A model generated the notes under the pieces. That model did no database searches. It had not been told where the DNA came from and saw only the letters and a program-made list of their open reading frames with translations. DNA of 64,000 nt. Source: Aquatica leii. Its lineage: Eukaryota; Arthropoda; Insecta; Coleoptera; Lampyridae. The position numbers and the translations under genes were made by a program. The stretch covers positions 75,830,520 through 75,894,519 of the forward strand of contig CM069432.1 of the NCBI GenBank assembly GCA_035610365.1, read 5' to 3'. Within the stretch, counting starts at the first letter, position 1; the number at the start of each line of letters is the position of its first letter. Positions 58,924-64,000 of this stretch are shown in pieces.

Positions 58924-59750
58924 TTAATAATTAACTTATAATTTTGCATATTTTATTAATAGTGGATAATGTTACAAGTTAATTATTTTTACTACGTAAG
59001 TTCATATAATAAAATTTTTTTTTTTAATACATTAACACTAGACCGTCAAAAATTGCCATACAGTTTGATATCAGTGTTGACTATGCACATCTAAATTTTG
59101 CATAAACAGTGTAAATACAGTAAATGCGTTGGCGGATCATTTTTAGGTTTGTAATTCTTCATTTTCTATGAAATAAATAGTTACTTTTACTGAATTTTTT
59201 TCAAATTAGTTTGTTTTAAAGGTATTAAATAATTTCTTTAGTTATTAAATAAATAACATAAAATTAATTTAAAAAAATATATGAAAGAAACATCAAAGAA
59301 ACCGACAAGAAGTGAGCCTACTTGATCTGAAAGCATTATACTGTGGTTATACTATCGGTTTCAAAATATTACCTATTTTTTTAAAAGTTTAACCAATTAA
59401 CATGAAACTTGGCAGGTATATTTCCTGTACATATGTAATAACACTCAAGAAAATAACAATTTGTTTGTTTTACATTATTTCGTTTTCAATGCTCATAACT
59501 TTGCTGTTTTTGTTTTGAAGTCAGTGAACTTTTAACCTCCAGACTAATGTAAAGACAACTGTTATGTTAAATTTTGAAAAAATATTTTAATTTCGAGAAA
59601 AAATTGAGGTTTTATTAATACTTGCTAAATGTGTTCTAAACGCAAATATTTCCATGTTAAGTAGACCGACATGTATATATAATAATTAAATTTTATTTTT
59701 TTATATATATAATAAAAAGGATAAAGCTGTTTATTTAAAGTTATTTTTAA
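58924..59750. other. AT-rich non-coding stretch
   Basis: Nothing recognised. Confidence 0.4.
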
Positions 59751-60020
59751 TTAGTATTAGGTTTGAAGATTTTTATATATAAAACAGCATTTTTGTTAAA
59801 ACCATTTTTTATTTTAAAATATTTTCTGGTGACGTTGAGCCTAGCATGTAGGCTTTTTCAAACCATGATTATACATTGTTCAAATTTTATAATAAAATAA
59901 AAATAAAATTTTTATTTAAATGACAAACTTACTATTATAAAATTTGAACAATGTATAAATGGTTTTTAACAAAAATGCTCTTTTATATGTAAAAATAAAA
60001 ATCTTCAAACCTAATAATAA
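59751..60020. repeat. Nested foldback repeat
   Basis: Outer arms 59751-59813 and 59953-60020 share TAGGTTTGAAGATTTTTAT and GCATTTTTGTTAAAA.CCAT. Inner arms 59869-59896 and 59931-59957 share ATACATTGTTCAAATTTTAT. About 55 bp sits only on the left between the arms and holds a small hairpin GCCTAGCATGTAGGC. A MITE or foldback with one insertion. Confidence 0.75.
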
Positions 60021-61485
60021 TAGTTAAACTTTCAGTCGCTAGAGAAAACAGACTGCATAGCATTGTGAAGCTGGATTTCATGCAACGTGCCTTCGATGGC
60101 ATTCGTATTTAGATTCTTCTAGTATTTTTGACAAGCATAATTAGGAACGTATACTCGTCTCTAATTATATCTCAAAAATGGAGAGTGGATTAATATGGAC
60201 TTGAAAATTTAGAAATATGCGCACATATATGCATTGAAAACATTAAAAATATGCCCTAATTATGCATAGCTTTCATTTAATATATGTGCAGTTTTTCTTG
60301 GAATATATGTATTTAAAACAAAACTACTTACAATGACTTACTTAATTTTTACAAAATATAATTTCAAACGAATACGTTACATCTTAATACTCGTTCGTAA
60401 ATCCCTTATCATATAAAACATAAACTTAACTTATTCCTAACTTGGAATGGATTCTTTGAAATTCTAATCTTTATTATGCATCGAATTACAACAATATATA
60501 ATTAAATCTTTTTCTAAATTACCTAATAGAAAAGACTGTTAAATATTTATATAATTAACGCTAATTTCTTCTTGTGGCAAAACTACATCCTAAGTTTACA
60601 ATGTATACCAAAACAAAGACGATGACAAGAAAAAGCAAAATAAATTAAGCTAATGTGTAATTGGTTAATTTGTTTAGGAATTTATTAAGTTTTGTATATT
60701 TTTAATTATAATCATGGTGTTGCTCATTTCATGAATATTTAGTCTGGATCACAAGCTAAAACTCTGCGATTTAGAATTATACTACCAGAGGCGTTCTTAA
60801 TTTCCACGCTAATCAAAGAGCGCAATGGTTTTTAATGCCAGCTGATCGAATTTTTTTCTTCTCAATTTTTGATTTTTCTTTATAAAATTGTAGTATGTAT
60901 CGAATTATATGTTATAATAATGCATTTTTTGCTGTCAAACCAATAACATACTTAAATATACTCTTGAGAAAGTTTAATGCATTAAAATGCTATAATATGT
61001 ATTAATTAAACTCAATTTACCTAGCTTCGCGAAGATCCAAAACTCAGAGTTGATAATATTTATTTGGAGTTACGTTTTGGCGGTGATAGAGGAAAGTTGT
61101 GCAGTACGTTGCGTTAATTTATTAAATCTGAATCAACACGTTTTAATGGTAGTTAATTTAAAGTTAAAATTTTTATAAACGTAGATAAACGCAGCAGTGT
61201 ATTTAAAACGCAGTCGCAGTTGATTACGTTGTAAGGTGCGGCGCGCTGATAAGATACTTTTATAATTAACGTAGATTTTCCGGCGATTACAATTTGCATT
61301 TATAAATTTAAAATAGTGAAATTTTTGGTGATTTAAACTTAATTTAATTATTATTTTTCGTTAAGTTATAAAATACGTGTTTTTTTTTGTTTTTGTTTTT
61401 TCGGTGATTTTAATATAATTAACATTTCGTTATTCAAAAAAAGCAGACAGTTATTAAGTGTAAAATTTAGAGGAGAAAGGGGATT
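60021..61485. other. Non-coding stretch, including probable 5' UTR of the terminal LINE
   Basis: No coding signal. From about 61020 the composition changes (GGCGGTGATAGAGGAAAG, GGTGCGGCGCGCTGATAAG), which is plausibly the promoter and 5' untranslated region of the following element. Confidence 0.4.
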
Positions 61486-62258
61486 ATGTCGGATTCCGAG
61501 GAAGGGTGGTCAGAAGGAAAAAGAAAAAGGCAAGCTACGGTGGAGGAAGTGTTCAGGAAGAGCACCAAAGTAAGGAAATCACCGGTAGCGGAAAGTAAAG
61601 AGAGGAAAGAGGGGGATTTAGTAGAAATGTGTAAGGAACTGTTAAAGGAAGTAAAAAGTATAAGAGAGGAACCAATTAACATGGGTAAGAAGTTGGAAGA
61701 GAACAATAAAAAGGTAAAGGAGATGAAAGAAGAATTAAGAAAGTCAAATGAAGAATGGAAAAGGAAATTTGAAGAAATGGGAGAAACGTATAAAAAGTTG
61801 GAGGCCAGATTGGAGAAGATAAAGAGAAGCTAGGAAAAACGGAAAAAGAAAAAAGGAGAACAAACATAATCATAAGAGGTATGGAAGTGAAAGATGGAAA
61901 GAAGGAGCAAAAGGAGCAAGTGGAAAATTGGATGAAGAAGGATTTAAATATTGAGAAAACAGTGGTAGAAACTAGAAAGTTAGCAGAGCGTGTAATGTTA
62001 GTAAGGATGGGTACATTTGAGGATAAGTTAGATGTATGGAAGCAAAAAAGAAGGTTAAGAGGTACCAGCATTTATTTAGACGATAACATGACGAGAAGGG
62101 AAATAGATATACAAAAAAAGATAAGATATGAGGCGAGTAAGATGAAGAGAGAGGGAAAAAGTATTAAAATGGGATTCTTGAAAGTGTGGGTGGAAGGTGA
62201 AGAAAGATTTTGGGATGAGGAGAGGGGAACTCTAGTGAAGAAGGGGGCAAAAAACTAA
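61486..62258 (+). pseudogene. LINE ORF1 (coiled coil plus RNA-binding part)
   Basis: From ATG at 61486, MSDSEEGWSEGKRKRQATVE starts a highly charged protein. A coiled coil of Lys/Glu heptads (about residues 45-115) runs to 61815. One small indel near 61820 breaks the frame (stop at 61831), after which NIIIRGMEVKDGKKEQKE resumes; NIIIRG is the typical first strand of the ORF1p RNA-binding (RRM-like) domain. ERVMLVRMGTFEDKLDVW, SIYLDDNMTRREIDIQKKIR and GKSIKMGFLKVWVEG follow, matching the C-terminal domain of ORF1p of non-LTR elements. Stop at 62256. It would act as the RNA chaperone of the particle. Only one lesion, so a fairly young copy. Confidence 0.82.
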
Positions 62259-62340
62259 GAGTTGGGGGAGGGAAGGATGGATCAAATAATGTTGGATTAG
62301 CAAGTTTTAAGGAAAATGAGATGGAAAAGCAGAATCAAAT

Positions 62341-64000
62341 AAAATTATTGTTTTAGAATGTAGCAGGATTTCTGGAGATATGTAGAGGGTTTTGATATGA
62401 TGGGAATGTCGGAAACATAGTTGGAAGAAAAAGACTGGGAAGTATGGAAGGAAAAATTACCAGAGGGTTATAATTGGAAGGTGGAATTTGCAACAAGAAG
62501 AGAAAGTAAAGGTAGAGCAAGGGAAGGGATACTAACGGGCATAAAAAGGAACTGGTCGGTTGAAGAAGAGGAGGAAAACGAGAAGCAAGGGATAGGAATT
62601 GTAAAAAATTATGTGGTCAGAGAAGGAAAGGAAAAATATACAGTGTTAACAGTCTATGGGCGGGATATGAGGATGATAAGTGAACAGATTGAGAAAATGG
62701 TACAGGGGGAGGAAAAGTAAAAGATTATTATAGGGAGTGATTTTAACGCGAGTACAGGGGAAAAGGGAGGAGTGATTATAGAAGGGGAAGTAAAGGGAAG
62801 AGTTAGCATGGATAAGACAGTTAATAGGAATGGGAAAATGTTAGTAGAGATGTGTGAGGAAAAAGGATGGTCAATTCTTAATGGAAATATAGAGGAGGGG
62901 GACAGAGGTGATTACACTTATATGGGAGGGAGGGGAGAATCGGTGATCGACTACGTGATAGTGAGTGGAGAGATGTGGGAGGACATAGAAAATTTTAAAG
63001 TGGGGTATGAAGAGGAATCGGATCATCAGCCACTGGAAGTGATTTTAAAAGGAAAGGAAAAAGGAATTAAGGAGGGACAGAGGGGATGGGGAGTAAATAA
63101 GGTGTGGACTGAGGAAAGCATAGTAAGATATAAGATGAAGTTGGAGCAAGTGATTTGGGGAGATGTAGGGGGGGAAGAAGGACTAAAGGAGTTGACGGCA
63201 GAAATGGAGAAGGCAGTAGAAAAGAAAAGTTTGAGAAAAGAGAAGGAAAAAAGAGGAACGAAAATAGGTGGTGGAATAGAGAATGTAGCGAGGCAAAAAC
63301 AGAGATGAGAAAGGCTAGAAGAAAGGTAAAATAGAGGTGCAGGAGTATAAGGAGAAGAAAGTGAATTTTAAAAATGTATGTTCTGAGAGAAAGGTGTCGT
63401 ATAAAGAAGAAATGGAGAAACAAGTAAAGGAAATAAAGAAAGAAGGAGAAGTGTGGGAATTTCTAAACAAGGAGAGAAGAAGAGGTAAGAGGAGAGGAGG
63501 TTTAACGGATATAAAGGTGTGGTTGGGTTATTGTATGGAGCGTTTGGAGGGAACAAGAGAAGGACCAGGGCAGGTGATATTGCAAGAGGTAAATATAATA
63601 CAAGAAGAGAGGGAGATAACAAAAGAGGAAATGGAGGAGGCAATAAATAGACTAAAATTAAGAAAGACGGCAGGAACGGACGGTACGCAAGGAGAACAAT
63701 GGAAATATGTAGGGGAGAGAGTAAGAGGAAATGTAAGAAATTTTTTTAATAGAATATGGAAAGAAGAGGAATTGCCAGGGAGTTGGAAAGAAAGTTTAAT
63801 TCTGCCGGTTTATAAGGGAGGGGATAGGAAGGAGGTAAAGAATTATAGAGGGATTAGTGTCACTAATCTAAGTTATAAATTGTATGCCATGATTATACAA
63901 AGGAGGTTGGAAAAGGAAGTGGAAGAAAAAAGACTATTACCAGATTGACAGATGGGAAGAAGGGCAACAGACAATGTCTATATATTGAAAGAGTTAGTGA
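62341..64000 (+). pseudogene. LINE ORF2: APE endonuclease and reverse transcriptase, runs off the window
   Basis: Endonuclease blocks: MMGMSETxLEEKDWEVW (about 62398; Trp is TAG), ARREG-like block ARE-GILTGIKR, IIIGSDFNASTGEKGG (about 62728), NGKMLVEMCEEKGWSILNG, RGDYTYMGGRGESVIDYV and SDHQPLEV (about 63018). GSDFNA and SDHQPL are the catalytic Asp/Asn and His motifs of APE-type endonuclease. RWWNRECSEAK (about 63263) leads to RT: ITKEEMEEAINRLKLRKTAG (about 63618), GTDG, LPGSWKESLILPVYKGGD, NYRGISVTNLSYKLYAMI (about 63841). Stops or shifts lie at 62418, 62718, about 63260-63330 and 63946. The palm with its catalytic YxDD is beyond the window. The clade is not assigned. Confidence 0.85.

Noticed and set aside
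61467-63643. Several long minus-strand frames rich in Leu, Phe, Ser and Pro
   Set aside because: They are the complement of purine-rich LINE coding sequence, where stops are rare on the opposite strand.
1-64000. CRISPR array or bacterial operon
   Set aside because: No regularly spaced identical short repeats, no ribosome-binding-site-led gene strings; introns and eukaryotic transposons argue against a prokaryotic source.

Overview
This window reads as a stretch of strongly AT-rich animal nuclear DNA, most probably from an arthropod and probably an insect. The evidence is a eukaryotic cloverleaf tRNA-Asn with a Pol III terminator, GT-AG introns inside transposase genes, and a mobile-element set typical of insects: Ty3/gypsy, Penelope-like, APE-type non-LTR, mariner, pogo/Tigger, piggyBac, PIF/Harbinger, hAT, P-like and an insect Mutator-like transposase with a YqaJ exonuclease domain. 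I find no host protein-coding gene. Almost every recognisable protein is a decayed mobile-element copy. The species cannot be named from this sequence.

Layout. 1-6150 is non-coding apart from a foldback repeat at 1064-1314. 6154-8768 (minus) is a two-exon Mutator-like transposase plus YqaJ nuclease pseudogene. 10560-13545 is a cluster of retroelement fragments: a Ty3/gypsy fragment (plus), a gag fragment (minus) and a 5'-truncated non-LTR tail. An apparently functional tRNA-Asn(GTT) sits at 14159-14232. 17580-18045 holds hairpin repeats. 19969-26699 is a DNA-transposon cluster: a Harbinger remnant, two related long-TIR mariner-type elements carrying different parts of the protein, and between them a 2.9-kb pogo/Tigger-like element with matching TIRs and TA duplications. 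27130-27882 is an internally deleted Penelope-like element (minus). 28900-29790 is shuffled mariner pieces. 32335-33360 is a piggyBac remnant, followed by a 670-bp TIR element.

34900-37970 is a decayed Ty3/gypsy copy (gag, protease, RT, integrase) directly followed by a macro-domain (ADP-ribose-processing) sequence. Two more fragments that look like the same gypsy group lie at 42660-43690 and 50060-50160. 39756-40760 is a non-LTR 3' end with an RNase H domain. 43876-44250 and 49418-49860 are tandem repeats. 44345-44931 and 58280-58921 are short CAGT-ended elements with TA duplications. 45134-46731 is the best preserved DNA transposon, a Harbinger with introns and the DDE residues visible. 53461-54735 is the 5' half of a hAT element. 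55378-57190 carries direct repeats of a ~320-bp unit. 61486-64000 is a strikingly purine-rich APE-type non-LTR element that runs off the window.

The most unusual object is at 57835-58213: a foldback with ~145-bp apparently identical arms whose loop encodes, on the minus strand, a complete hammerhead ribozyme with stems I, II and a minimal stem III. It abuts a P-element-like transposase fragment. Hammerheads of this kind are known from Penelope-like elements and retrozymes; a Penelope remnant lies 30 kb away in the same window.
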